Of a stretch of DNA of 64,000 nucleotides, positions 18,590-26,491 are shown piece after piece; the first letter of the stretch is position 1, and each line of letters begins with the position of its first letter. The translations under genes were made by a program, and so were the position numbers. The DNA is from Vogesella oryzae. GTDB lineage: Bacteria > Pseudomonadota > Gammaproteobacteria > Burkholderiales > Chromobacteriaceae. The DNA lies in contig NZ_CADEPL010000020.1 in the NCBI RefSeq assembly GCF_902829295.1, forward strand, positions 100,933 to 164,932. Direction: 5' to 3'. The notes beneath the pieces were generated by a model. That model ran no database searches, had not been told where the DNA came from, and saw only the letters and a program-made list of their open reading frames with translations.

Positions 18590-18691
18590 TCCATATCAAA
18601 AATGAATTGATTGGCAAAATATTAGCATTTTACTGAATCAACCACCGGCGGCATGATGCAAGGCAGCCACTTCCAGATCAGGAAAAATTCC

Positions 18692-19930
18692 ATGCAGACT
18701 CCCGACACCGCCCGCCTCGCCGCGCTGGCACAGCAATACGGCACCCCGCTGTGGACTTACGACGCCGCGGTGATCCGCGAGCGTATCGCCGCACTGCGCC
18801 AGTTCGACACCATCCGCTTCGCGCAAAAAGCCTGCAGCAACGTGCACATCCTGCAGCTGATGCGCGAACAGGGCGTGAAAGTGGACGCGGTATCGCGTGG
18901 CGAAATCCTGCGTGCGCTGGCCGCCGGCTTCGATGCTGCCGGCGAGCCGTCCGGCATCGTGTTCACCGCCGACCTGATCGACCGCCCGACGCTGGCGCTG
19001 GTGGTCGAGCACAGCATTCCGGTCAACGCCGGTTCCATCGACATGCTGCAGCAGCTGGGCGAAGCCTCCCCCGGCCATCGCGTGTGGCTGCGCATCAACC
19101 CGGGTTTCGGCCATGGCCACAGCAACAAGACCAATACCGGTGGCGAGCACAGCAAGCACGGCATCTGGCATAGCGACCTGCCGGCAGCGCTGGCGGTGAT
19201 CCGCCAGTACGGCCTGCAGCTGATCGGCCTGCACATGCACATCGGCTCCGGCGTCGACTACAGCCACCTGCAGGAAGTGTGCGGCGCCATGGTCAACCTG
19301 GTACGGCTGGTGAAGAACGCCGGCCACGACCTGCACGCCATCTCCGCCGGCGGCGGGCTGTCGATTCCGTATCGCGACGGCGACGCCACCGTGGATACCG
19401 GCCATTATTTCGGGCTGTGGGATGCCGCGCGCCAGGAAGCCGCCGCGCTGATCGGCCATCCGCTGGCACTGGAGATCGAGCCCGGCCGCTACCTGGTGGC
19501 CGAGTCCGGCAACCTGCTGGCCGAGGTCCGCGCCACCAAGGACGTTGGCCGCAACCATTTCGTGCTGGTGGATGCCGGCTTCAACGAGCTGATGCGTCCG
19601 TCGATGTACGGCAGCTACCACCACATCAGCGTGGTACCGCATGACGGCGTGCAACAGGCCGAAAAAGACTGCGTGGTGGCCGGCCCGCTGTGCGAATCCG
19701 GTGACGTGTTCACCCAGGGCGACGGTGGCGTGGTGGTGCCGCGTCGCATGCCGGCGGCCAACATCGGCGACCTGCTGGTATTCCACGATACCGGTGCCTA
19801 CGGCGCCTCGATGTCCAGCAACTACAACACCCGCCCGCTGATCGCCGAAGTGCTGGTGGATGGCGACAGCGACCGCCTGATCCGCCGCCGCCAGACGGTG
19901 GAAGAACTGCTGGCGCTGGAGCTGCAATAA
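18692..19930 (+). CDS. lysA: Diaminopimelate decarboxylase
   Basis: PLP enzyme making L-lysine from meso-diaminopimelate. It has 412 residues from the ATG after AGGAAAAATTCC; an upstream in-frame ATG 13 codons earlier lacks a ribosome site. The PLP lysine is in FAQKACSN near residue 40. HMHIGSG, GGGLSIPY and EPGRYLVAESG are the fold-III decarboxylase motifs, and PLCESGD the substrate cysteine loop. Divergent from a lysR-type gene and followed by a strong terminator. Confidence 0.95.
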   Translation: MQTPDTARLAALAQQYGTPLWTYDAAVIRERIAALRQFDTIRFAQKACSNVHILQLMREQGVKVDAVSRGEILRALAAGFDAAGEPSGIVFTADLIDRPTLALVVEHSIPVNAGSIDMLQQLGEASPGHRVWLRINPGFGHGHSNKTNTGGEHSKHGIWHSDLPAALAVIRQYGLQLIGLHMHIGSGVDYSHLQEVCGAMVNLVRLVKNAGHDLHAISAGGGLSIPYRDGDATVDTGHYFGLWDAARQEAAALIGHPLALEIEPGRYLVAESGNLLAEVRATKDVGRNHFVLVDAGFNELMRPSMYGSYHHISVVPHDGVQQAEKDCVVAGPLCESGDVFTQGDGGVVVPRRMPAANIGDLLVFHDTGAYGASMSSNYNTRPLIAEVLVDGDSDRLIRRRQTVEELLALELQ

Positions 19931-19947
19931 GCCCGTTGCGCCCCAGG

Positions 19948-19975
19948 ACAAGGCCACGCCAGCGCGTGGCCTTGT
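19948..19975 (+). terminator. Rho-independent terminator of lysA
   Basis: ACAAGGCCACGC, loop CAGC, GCGTGGCCTTGT: a perfect 12-bp stem followed by TGTTATC. It is one of few terminators here not built from the GTTGGCCGC word. Confidence 0.75.
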
Positions 19976-20095
19976 TGTTATCTGCGGCAGATCAACTCCG
20001 CGTTTTAGCCGGCTTGAGAAGCGGCGACAGGGGCACTATATCAAGGGCAAGCGGCGCAGCCGCCGTGTCAACCCTCTGATATGCAAGGAGAAGTC

Positions 20096-20524
20096 ATGAA
20101 CATCCTGCCCTCCCGCAATGGCCTGTTCGACGAACTGTTCCGCGATTTCGCCAGCCCGGGGTTCTTCATCAAGCCGCTGCACGGTGACACCCTGCCCTCG
20201 CAGATCAAGCTGGACGTCAACGAATCCGACAACGGCTACACCGTGCTGGCCGAAGTGCCGGGCGTCGACAAGGAAGACATCCATGTCGAGATCGACGGCG
20301 CCCAGGTCACCATCAAGGCCGAGGTGAAACAGTTCGACAGCCAGCACAAGGACGAGCGCAACCTGCGCAGCGAGCGCTACTACGGCATGGTGTCGCGCAG
20401 CTTCCAGCTGCCGGCCGACATCGACCGCGAGCAGGCCAGCGCCAAGTACGAAAACGGCGTACTGACGCTCAGTCTGCCCAAACGTCGCGGCAGTACCGGC
20501 GGCGCCCGGCTGAAAGTGGACTAG
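20096..20524 (+). CDS. Small heat-shock protein (Hsp20 / alpha-crystallin)
   Basis: ATP-independent chaperone that holds unfolded proteins. It has 142 residues from the ATG following AAGGAG. The alpha-crystallin domain runs about 37-130 with VPGVDKEDIHVEID and the closing YENGVLTLSLPK. The short C-terminal tail (ends ARLKVD) lacks a clear I-x-I oligomerisation motif. A heat-shock-type promoter may lie upstream (CTTGAG at 20013-20018 and CACTATAT near 20034), not convincing. Its stop overlaps the stop of the convergent LysR gene. Confidence 0.92.
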   Translation: MNILPSRNGLFDELFRDFASPGFFIKPLHGDTLPSQIKLDVNESDNGYTVLAEVPGVDKEDIHVEIDGAQVTIKAEVKQFDSQHKDERNLRSERYYGMVSRSFQLPADIDREQASAKYENGVLTLSLPKRRGSTGGARLKVD

Positions 20525-21444
20525 GTCGCAGCAACCGCCACCGCCTGCAGCTGCGGACGGATCACCGCGTCCAGCCAGTTCATGAACAGCTGCACCCGTC
20601 GCGGCTGGTGGCGGCGGTTGGCATACAGCAGGCTCACCGGCATCGGTGCCGCCTGCCATTGCGGCAGCACCTCCTGCAACTGCCCGGCAGCCAACTGTGC
20701 CGTCACCGCCATGCGCGGCAACTGGATGATGCCGATGCCGGCAAGGCAAGCCGCCAGGTAGGCATCGGCGCTGTTCACCACCAGCTGGCCGGCTACCGCG
20801 ACATGACGGCGCTGGCCGTCGGCATCCAGATACTCGAAACCGTCCGGCTTGTTGCCCAGCTGCGCCACGTAGTGCACCAGCCGGTGGCCGGCCAGATCGT
20901 CCGGCGTCTGCGGCGTGCCGTGCGCCGCCAGATAGTCCGGACTGGCGCAATTCACCAGCGGCAGCAGCCCCAGCGGCCGGCAGACCAGACTGGCATCGCC
21001 GATCTCGCCTACCCGCACCACGCAATCGAAACCCTCGCGCACCAGGTCGACACGGCGGTCGGTGCCCGACAACTCCAGCTGCAGCCCCGGATGGGCCGCC
21101 AGGAAAGCCGGCAGCTGCGGCAGCACCATATTGCGGGCGATGCCACTGGACATGTCCACCCGCAGCCGGCCACTGACCGCCGCCTGTTGCTGCTGGAACA
21201 ACGCCCCCAGCTCGTCGAAATCCGCCAGCAGGTCGCGGCTGCGCTCCAGAAACAGCTGGCCGTCCTGGCTCAGCTGCACCCGCCGCGTGGTCCGGTGCAG
21301 CAGCCGGGTACCCAGCCGGTTTTCCAGCTGCCGCACCGCGTCCGACACGGTGGCGCGCGGCAGGCCCAGCGTTTCGCTGGCACGCACAAAGCTGCCCAGC
21401 TCTGCCACCCGCAGGAAAATGCGCATCGCGTCCAGTTGCTCCAT
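20521..21444 (-). CDS. LysR-type regulator divergent from a short-chain dehydrogenase
   Basis: 307 residues: helix-turn-helix with SFVRASETLGLPRATVSDAV, then a substrate-binding domain of the group that includes YafC/DmlR-type regulators (MSSGIARNMVLPQLPAFLAAHPGLQ). It is divergent from an SDR gene 128 bp away, which it probably controls. Its TAG stop shares the CTAG tetranucleotide with the stop of hsp20 on the other strand, so the two genes converge with no spacer. Confidence 0.88.
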   Translation of the reverse strand: MEQLDAMRIFLRVAELGSFVRASETLGLPRATVSDAVRQLENRLGTRLLHRTTRRVQLSQDGQLFLERSRDLLADFDELGALFQQQQAAVSGRLRVDMSSGIARNMVLPQLPAFLAAHPGLQLELSGTDRRVDLVREGFDCVVRVGEIGDASLVCRPLGLLPLVNCASPDYLAAHGTPQTPDDLAGHRLVHYVAQLGNKPDGFEYLDADGQRRHVAVAGQLVVNSADAYLAACLAGIGIIQLPRMAVTAQLAAGQLQEVLPQWQAAPMPVSLLYANRRHQPRRVQLFMNWLDAVIRPQLQAVAVAAT

Positions 21445-21454
21445 TGCCCGTCCA

Positions 21455-21468
21455 ATTATCCGGATAAT
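21455..21468. promoter_or_regulatory. 14-bp palindrome in LysR/SDR intergenic region
   Basis: ATTATCCGGATAAT is a perfect palindrome 11 bases upstream of the LysR ATG and 105 bases before the SDR gene. It is a plausible regulator binding site. Confidence 0.5.
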
Positions 21469-21572
21469 CCGTACAGTCTAACCGTAATCAGCCGGTTTAT
21501 TGCGCCACCAACCGGCAATAGACTGCAGCGCATGACGGCAGCCGCCGCCCGCCCACCTGCAAGGAACCCATC

Positions 21573-22328
21573 ATGCGCAAGATCGCCATCATCACCGGAG
21601 CCAGCCGTGGCCTGGGCCGTAACACCGCCCTGAAGCTGGCCGCCCGCCACACCGATATCATCCTTACCTACCACAGCAACCGTGCCGCCGCCGACGAGGT
21701 GGTGGCCGCTATCGCAGCGCTGGGCGGCAAGGCCGTCGCGCTGCAACTGGACGTGGGACAGCTCGCCAGCCACGCCGGCTTTGCCGACGCGGTACGCAGC
21801 GCGCTGCGCACACACTGGCAGCGTGACAGCTTCGACTTTCTGGTCAACAACGCCGGCATGGGTGTGCATGCCGCCTTTGCCGACACCAGCGAAGCGCAGT
21901 TCGACCTGCTGCTGAATACCCACTTCAAGGGCATGTTTTTCCTCACCCAGCGCCTGCTGCCGCTGCTGGCCGACGGCGGCCGTATCGTGAATCTGTCCAG
22001 CGGGCTGGCCCGCTTCGCGCTGCCCGGCTATGCCGCCTACGCGGCGATGAAGGGCGCGGTGGAGGTGCTGACCCGCTACCTGGCCAAAGAGCTGGGCCCG
22101 CGCGGCATCGCCGTCAACACCATCGCCCCAGGCGCCATTGCCACCGATTTTGGCGGTGGCTCGGTACGCGACAATCCGGAGCTGAACCGCTTCGTTGCCA
22201 GCCAGACGGCACTGGGCCGCGTCGGCGAGGCGGACGACATCGGCGGCGCCATTGCGGCGCTACTGTCCGACGACAGCCGCTGGGTCAACGCGCAGCGCAT
22301 CGAGGTGTCCGGCGGCATGATGCTGTAA
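21573..22328 (+). CDS. Short-chain dehydrogenase/reductase
   Basis: 251-residue NAD(P)-dependent oxidoreductase. The TGASRGLGR cofactor motif is at residues 8-16, NNAGMG near 90, and the catalytic Ser and YAAMK lie in the SSGLARFALPGYAAYAAMKG region. The C-terminal pattern (GRVGEADDIGGAIAALLSDDSRWVNAQRIEVSGG) is typical of FabG-like SDRs. The substrate is unknown. AAGGAA precedes the ATG. Divergent from a LysR regulator and followed by a 9-mer inverted pair. Confidence 0.9.
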   Translation: MRKIAIITGASRGLGRNTALKLAARHTDIILTYHSNRAAADEVVAAIAALGGKAVALQLDVGQLASHAGFADAVRSALRTHWQRDSFDFLVNNAGMGVHAAFADTSEAQFDLLLNTHFKGMFFLTQRLLPLLADGGRIVNLSSGLARFALPGYAAYAAMKGAVEVLTRYLAKELGPRGIAVNTIAPGAIATDFGGGSVRDNPELNRFVASQTALGRVGEADDIGGAIAALLSDDSRWVNAQRIEVSGGMML

Positions 22329-22336
22329 CGCTACAA

Positions 22337-22362
22337 GGTTGGCCGCGGGCCTGCGGCCAACC
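22337..22362 (+). terminator. GTTGGCCGC inverted pair after the SDR gene
   Basis: GGTTGGCCGC, loop GGGCCT, GCGGCCAACC: 10-bp stem starting about 9 bases after the SDR stop. It is not followed by a T-run. Confidence 0.6.
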
Positions 22363-22454
22363 TGACCCGTCGGACAGGAAACCATTACCTTGCGTGACCA
22401 TCAACAGGCTAACTATCTGGTAAATTATCGCCCTGCCTGTCGCCTGTACCCGCT

Positions 22455-23855
22455 ATGCCATTCCGTCTGTCTCGCAGCATGCTCACGCCGCTGATCATTG
22501 CTACCGCCCTGTTCATGGAAAACATGGACGCCACCGTGATTGCCACCTCGCTGCCGGCGATTGCCGGCGCCCTTGGCGTCGACCCGATTGCGCTCAAGCT
22601 GGCACTGACTTCCTACCTGGTCAGCCTGGCGGTGTTCATTCCGCTGAGCGGCTGGATGGCCGACCGCTTTGGCGCCCGCCGCATTTTCCGTGCCGCCATC
22701 GTGGTGTTCAGCGCCGGCTCGCTGCTGTGCGCCTTCAGCAGCAGCCTGGTCGGCTTCGTGCTGGCGCGTTTCATCCAGGGTATCGGCGGCGCGATGATGG
22801 TGCCGGTAGGCAAGCTGGTGATCCTGCGCACCACCGAGAAAAGCCAGCTGGTGCGGGCGATGAGCTATCTGACCATTCCGGCATTGCTGGGGCCGGTGGT
22901 CGGTCCGCCGCTGGGCGGCTTCATCAGCACCTATTTCCACTGGCGCTGGATTTTCCTGATCAATCTGCCGATCGGCCTGCTGGGGCTGGTGCTGGCCGGC
23001 CGCTACATTGCCAACCTGCGCGATGACCAGGTGCCGCCGCTGGATGTCCGCGGCTTTGTGCTGGTCGGGCTGGGCTTGTCGCTGGCGATGCTGGGCCTGG
23101 CCAGCGAGGGCAAGCACATGTTGTCGGCCGGCTTGTCCACCCTGCTGACGCTGCTGGGGGCGGTGCTGCTGGTGCTGTATCCGTGGCATGTGCGCCGCCG
23201 CCAGCATCCGCTGCTGGATCTGTCGCTGCTGCGCTTGCCCACGTTTCACGTCAGCCTGATCGGCGGCTTCCTGTTCCGTGTCGCCATGGGCTCCACCCCG
23301 TTCCTGCTGCCGCTGATGCTGCAACTGGGCTTTGGCCTGACGCCATTCCAGTCCGGCCTGCTGACCTGTTCCACCGCGCTGGGCGCCATGTTCATGAAAA
23401 CCATCGTCAGCCGCATCCTGCAGCGCTTCGGTTTCCGCCAGGTGCTGATGGTCAACAGCATGCTGTGCGGTCTGTCGTTTGCCGGCTACGGCCTGTTCGA
23501 TGCCCACAGCCCGCACTGGCTGATGCTGGCGACCTTCCTGCTGGGCGGCTGCCTGCGCTCGCTGCAATTCACCAGCCTCAATGCCATCGCCTTTGCCGAC
23601 ATCAGCCCGGCCGGCATGAGCCATGCCTCCACCCTGTCCAGCGTGGTGATGCAGCTGGCCGCCGGCGTGGGGGTCACGTTGGCCGCATTCGTGCTGCAGG
23701 GGGTCGCCAGCTGGCAGGGCCACGCCACGCTGCAGGCCAGCGATTTCTCGTGGGCCTTCGTGGCCATGGGCGGGCTGGCCATGCTGTCGACACTGCAGTT
23801 CCGCCGCCTGCCGGCCCAGGCCGGCGCCCAGCTGGCCGGCGCGCAGTCGGCATAA
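22455..23855 (+). CDS. MFS drug-exporter-like transporter (DHA2 family)
   Basis: 466 residues, strongly hydrophobic throughout with about 14 predicted helices. The N-terminal motif (MENMDATVIATSLPAIAGAL) and the loop motif GWMADRFGARR are those of drug:H+ antiporters of the DHA2/EmrB type. The substrate is not shown. Convergent with the AsnC gene (7-base gap). One 9-mer copy at 23678-23686 encodes Leu-Ala-Ala. Confidence 0.9.
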   Translation: MPFRLSRSMLTPLIIATALFMENMDATVIATSLPAIAGALGVDPIALKLALTSYLVSLAVFIPLSGWMADRFGARRIFRAAIVVFSAGSLLCAFSSSLVGFVLARFIQGIGGAMMVPVGKLVILRTTEKSQLVRAMSYLTIPALLGPVVGPPLGGFISTYFHWRWIFLINLPIGLLGLVLAGRYIANLRDDQVPPLDVRGFVLVGLGLSLAMLGLASEGKHMLSAGLSTLLTLLGAVLLVLYPWHVRRRQHPLLDLSLLRLPTFHVSLIGGFLFRVAMGSTPFLLPLMLQLGFGLTPFQSGLLTCSTALGAMFMKTIVSRILQRFGFRQVLMVNSMLCGLSFAGYGLFDAHSPHWLMLATFLLGGCLRSLQFTSLNAIAFADISPAGMSHASTLSSVVMQLAAGVGVTLAAFVLQGVASWQGHATLQASDFSWAFVAMGGLAMLSTLQFRRLPAQAGAQLAGAQSA

Positions 23856-23862
23856 TTGTCGG

Positions 23863-24348
23863 CTAGCTGCCCAGCGGCAGCCGGCTGCCGGCCTTGATCT
23901 CGCGCAGCGCCAGGCTGGAGTGAATCGCCGCCACGCCCGGCATCTGCCGCAGCACGTTCTCGACGAACTGGCTGTAATCGTCCAGCGAGCGCGCCACCAC
24001 CTGCAGCAGGTAATCGGCATTGCCGGTGATCTTGTGGCAGCCCAGCACCCGCGCCTCGGCCTGCATCGCCGCCTCGAAACGGTTGGGCAACTCGCCGCCA
24101 TGCACGCCGAAGCTCACCTGCACGAAGGCCAGCACATCGTAGCCCAGCTTGCGGCGATCCAGATTGGCCTGGTAGCCGGTGATATAGCCTTCTTCCTCCA
24201 GCCGTTTCAGCCGCCGCCAGCATGGCGTCACGCTCAATGACAGCTGCTCCGCCAGCGCGGTATTGGACAGCGCACCATCCTGTTGCAGCAGGCGCAGGAT
24301 AGTCAGATCGGTATCATCCAGCGCCCGGTTTAGGTTTTTTTCGCTCAT
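23863..24348 (-). CDS. Lrp/AsnC family regulator
   Basis: 161 residues: N-terminal helix-turn-helix (DDTDLTILRLLQQDGALSNTALAEQLSLSVTPC region, about 10-45) and a C-terminal RAM effector domain (CHKITGNADYLLQVVA). Start set at ATG 24346-24348; a much longer open frame upstream is antisense to the next gene. Divergent from the acetylpolyamine-amidohydrolase-like gene, which it likely regulates. A GTTGGCCGC copy lies immediately upstream of its start (24350-24358). Confidence 0.93.
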   Translation of the reverse strand: MSEKNLNRALDDTDLTILRLLQQDGALSNTALAEQLSLSVTPCWRRLKRLEEEGYITGYQANLDRRKLGYDVLAFVQVSFGVHGGELPNRFEAAMQAEARVLGCHKITGNADYLLQVVARSLDDYSQFVENVLRQMPGVAAIHSSLALREIKAGSRLPLGS

Positions 24349-24362
24349 TGCGGCCAACCTGT

Positions 24363-24374
24363 GAAAATATTTTC
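24363..24374. promoter_or_regulatory. AT-rich palindrome, candidate AsnC/Lrp operator
   Basis: GAAAATATTTTC is a perfect 12-bp palindrome in a TGA..TCA setting between the asnC-like gene and the divergent deacetylase gene. It resembles AT-rich Lrp-family sites. Confidence 0.5.
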
Positions 24375-24465
24375 TCAATGCTAGCCAGCGATGGCGGCAA
24401 ATGGCAAAGCAATTTCCGCCGCCGGCGCCGATACTGGGCCATCCTCCTGCCCAGGCCTTACCACC

Positions 24466-25497
24466 ATGCTTACCTACTACAGCGACACCCACCGCCTGCA
24501 CCACGGTTCCGAACTCAAGGACGGCGTGCTGATGCCCTGCTTCGAGATGCCCAGCCGCGCCGATACCGTGCTCAACCGCGTGCTGCAGCAGCAACTGGGC
24601 GAGGTTATCGCCCCGCAGAACTTCAGCATCGACCACTATGCCGGAGTGCACAGCCTGCGCTACCTCACCTTCTTGCAGAATGCGTGGCAGGAATGGCGCG
24701 ACAGCGGCCGCGACCACGATGCGCTGCCGCTGGTGTGGCCGGTGCGCGATCTGCGCAGCGATCTGGAGCCGGAATTCATCGACGGCAAGCTGGGCTTCTA
24801 CGCCATGAATGCCGGCGTGGCGATCACCGCCGGCACCTGGCAGGCGATCAAGACCAGCGCCGACCTGGCACTGAGCGGCATGGAGGCCATCCGCCACGGC
24901 GGCCAGCACGCCGCCTTCGCGCTGTGCCGCCCGCCCGGCCATCATGCCGCGCGCGAATACATGGGCGGTTACTGCTACCTGAACAATGCCGCCATCGCCG
25001 CCCAGTACGCGCGCGACAACGGCGCCCGCCGCGTGGCGGTGCTGGATGTGGACTACCACCACGGCAACGGCACCCAGAGCATCTTCTACGACCGCGCCGA
25101 CGTGTTGTTCCTGTCCTTGCACGGCGACCCGAAGAACAGCTACCCATACTTCTCCGGCCACCGCGACGAACTGGGTGCCGGCGACGGCTTCGGCTACAAC
25201 CTCAACCTGCCGCTGCCGCACGGCACCGACTGGCAAGGCTACCGCGCCGCCTTGCAGCATGCCTGCCAGCACATTGCCGGCTACGCGCCGGACGCGGTGG
25301 TGGTCTCGCTGGGGGTGGACACCTTCAAGGACGACCCGATCAGCCGTTTCTGTCTGGAAAACGACGACTACCTGCGCATCGGCCAACTGCTGGCCCGGCT
25401 CGGCATCCCGACGCTGTTTGTGCTGGAAGGCGGCTACATGGTGGATGACATCGGCGTCAACGCGGTGAATGTGCTGCAGGGCTTCGAGGCGGCTTGA
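24466..25497 (+). CDS. Histone-deacetylase-family enzyme, acetylpolyamine amidohydrolase-like
   Basis: 343 residues, the size of bacterial acetylpolyamine amidohydrolases. Zinc-hydrolase motifs: RPPGHHA (tandem catalytic histidines, near residue 159), GGYCYLNNAAIAAQ, DVDYHHGNGTQ (zinc ligands Asp and His) and a closing LEGGYMVDD with the catalytic Tyr. Deacetylation of acetylated polyamines or other small amides is inferred; related enzymes have varied substrates. Start at the ATG giving MLTYYSDTHRLHHG, the conserved N-terminus. It is followed by a solute-binding protein and a GGDEF-EAL gene. Confidence 0.88.
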   Translation: MLTYYSDTHRLHHGSELKDGVLMPCFEMPSRADTVLNRVLQQQLGEVIAPQNFSIDHYAGVHSLRYLTFLQNAWQEWRDSGRDHDALPLVWPVRDLRSDLEPEFIDGKLGFYAMNAGVAITAGTWQAIKTSADLALSGMEAIRHGGQHAAFALCRPPGHHAAREYMGGYCYLNNAAIAAQYARDNGARRVAVLDVDYHHGNGTQSIFYDRADVLFLSLHGDPKNSYPYFSGHRDELGAGDGFGYNLNLPLPHGTDWQGYRAALQHACQHIAGYAPDAVVVSLGVDTFKDDPISRFCLENDDYLRIGQLLARLGIPTLFVLEGGYMVDDIGVNAVNVLQGFEAA

Positions 25498-25705
25498 ACG
25501 AGGACACCGCAAGGCAAGAAAATGCGAATGCAATACTAGTCATCAGCGACAAATGTCCACAGCAAGTTTGATCTTTCGCAGTTTGTGCCGGGACAAGCTC
25601 CAATAGAATCGCCGCAACCGCCTACCACGATGCCTTGACAGCACATGCTGCCAAGGCTCGTTTCGTATGGGCACGGTCACCAGTTTCCACGAAAGCCCAC
25701 CCACC

Positions 25706-26491
25706 ATGAAACGCACGGTCCTGAGCCTGCTGGCCGCCACCTGTATGCTGGCACTACCCGCCGCCCACGCCGGCCACCTGGACAAGATTCAGTCCGCCAA
25801 CGAGCTGAAAGTCTGTATCTGGCCGGATTACTACGGCATCTCCTACCGCAACCCGAAAACGCTGCAGCTCTCCGGCATCGATATCGAGATGGCCAATGCG
25901 CTGGGGCAGGAGCTGCGGGTGCCGGTGCGTTTCATCGACAGCTCGTTTGCCACGCTGATCAGCGACATCGAGCAGGACAAGTGCGACATCGCCATGTTTG
26001 CCATCGGTATCACCCCGCAGCGTAGCGAACGGCTGCGCTTCACCCGCCCGCACCTGATCAGCGATATCTACGCCATCACCACTCGCAGCAACCGCCGCAT
26101 CCAGAGCTGGGCCGATCTCGACAAGCCCGGCACCGTGGTGGCCGTGGCCAAGGGCACGCTGCACGAAGCGGTGATGCGCGAGAAACTGAAGCAAGCCACC
26201 TTGCTGGTCACCGCTACTCCGCAGGGTCGGGAACAGGAAGTGGAAGCCGGCCGCGCCGATGTGTTCATGACCGACTACCCGTTCAGCCGCCGCATGCTGG
26301 AAACCACCGACTGGGCCCGCCTGGTATCACCGCCGAGCACCTATCATCTGACGCACTACGCCTATGCCATGCAGAAGGGCGACGATGCCTGGTACCAGCG
26401 GGTATCGTCCTTCCTCGACAAGGTGCGTGCCGATGGCCGTCTGCTAGCTGCCATCAAGCGCAATAAACTGGACCCGATTGCTGAGCACTGA
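25706..26491 (+). CDS. Periplasmic amino-acid-type solute-binding protein (SBP_bac_3)
   Basis: 261 residues with a signal peptide (about 1-23, ending PAAHAG). Family-3 solute-binding motifs: GIDIEMANALGQELRVPVRF near residues 53-72, and RFTRPHLISDIYAI, with DVFMTDYPF near the C-terminal lobe. These normally feed polar amino acid or polyamine-like ABC importers, but no permease or ATPase is adjacent. The 3' end overlaps the next gene, a membrane GGDEF-EAL protein, so it may act as its periplasmic sensor, as NspS does for MbaA in Vibrio cholerae. The ligand is unknown. Confidence 0.88.
   Translation: MKRTVLSLLAATCMLALPAAHAGHLDKIQSANELKVCIWPDYYGISYRNPKTLQLSGIDIEMANALGQELRVPVRFIDSSFATLISDIEQDKCDIAMFAIGITPQRSERLRFTRPHLISDIYAITTRSNRRIQSWADLDKPGTVVAVAKGTLHEAVMREKLKQATLLVTATPQGREQEVEAGRADVFMTDYPFSRRMLETTDWARLVSPPSTYHLTHYAYAMQKGDDAWYQRVSSFLDKVRADGRLLAAIKRNKLDPIAEH

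Noticed and set aside
20013..20041. Sigma-32 heat-shock promoter upstream of hsp20
   Set aside because: CTTGAG at 20013 and CACTATAT near 20034 are suggestive, but the -10 lacks the CCCC block and the spacing is loose, so it is mentioned only in the hsp20 entry.
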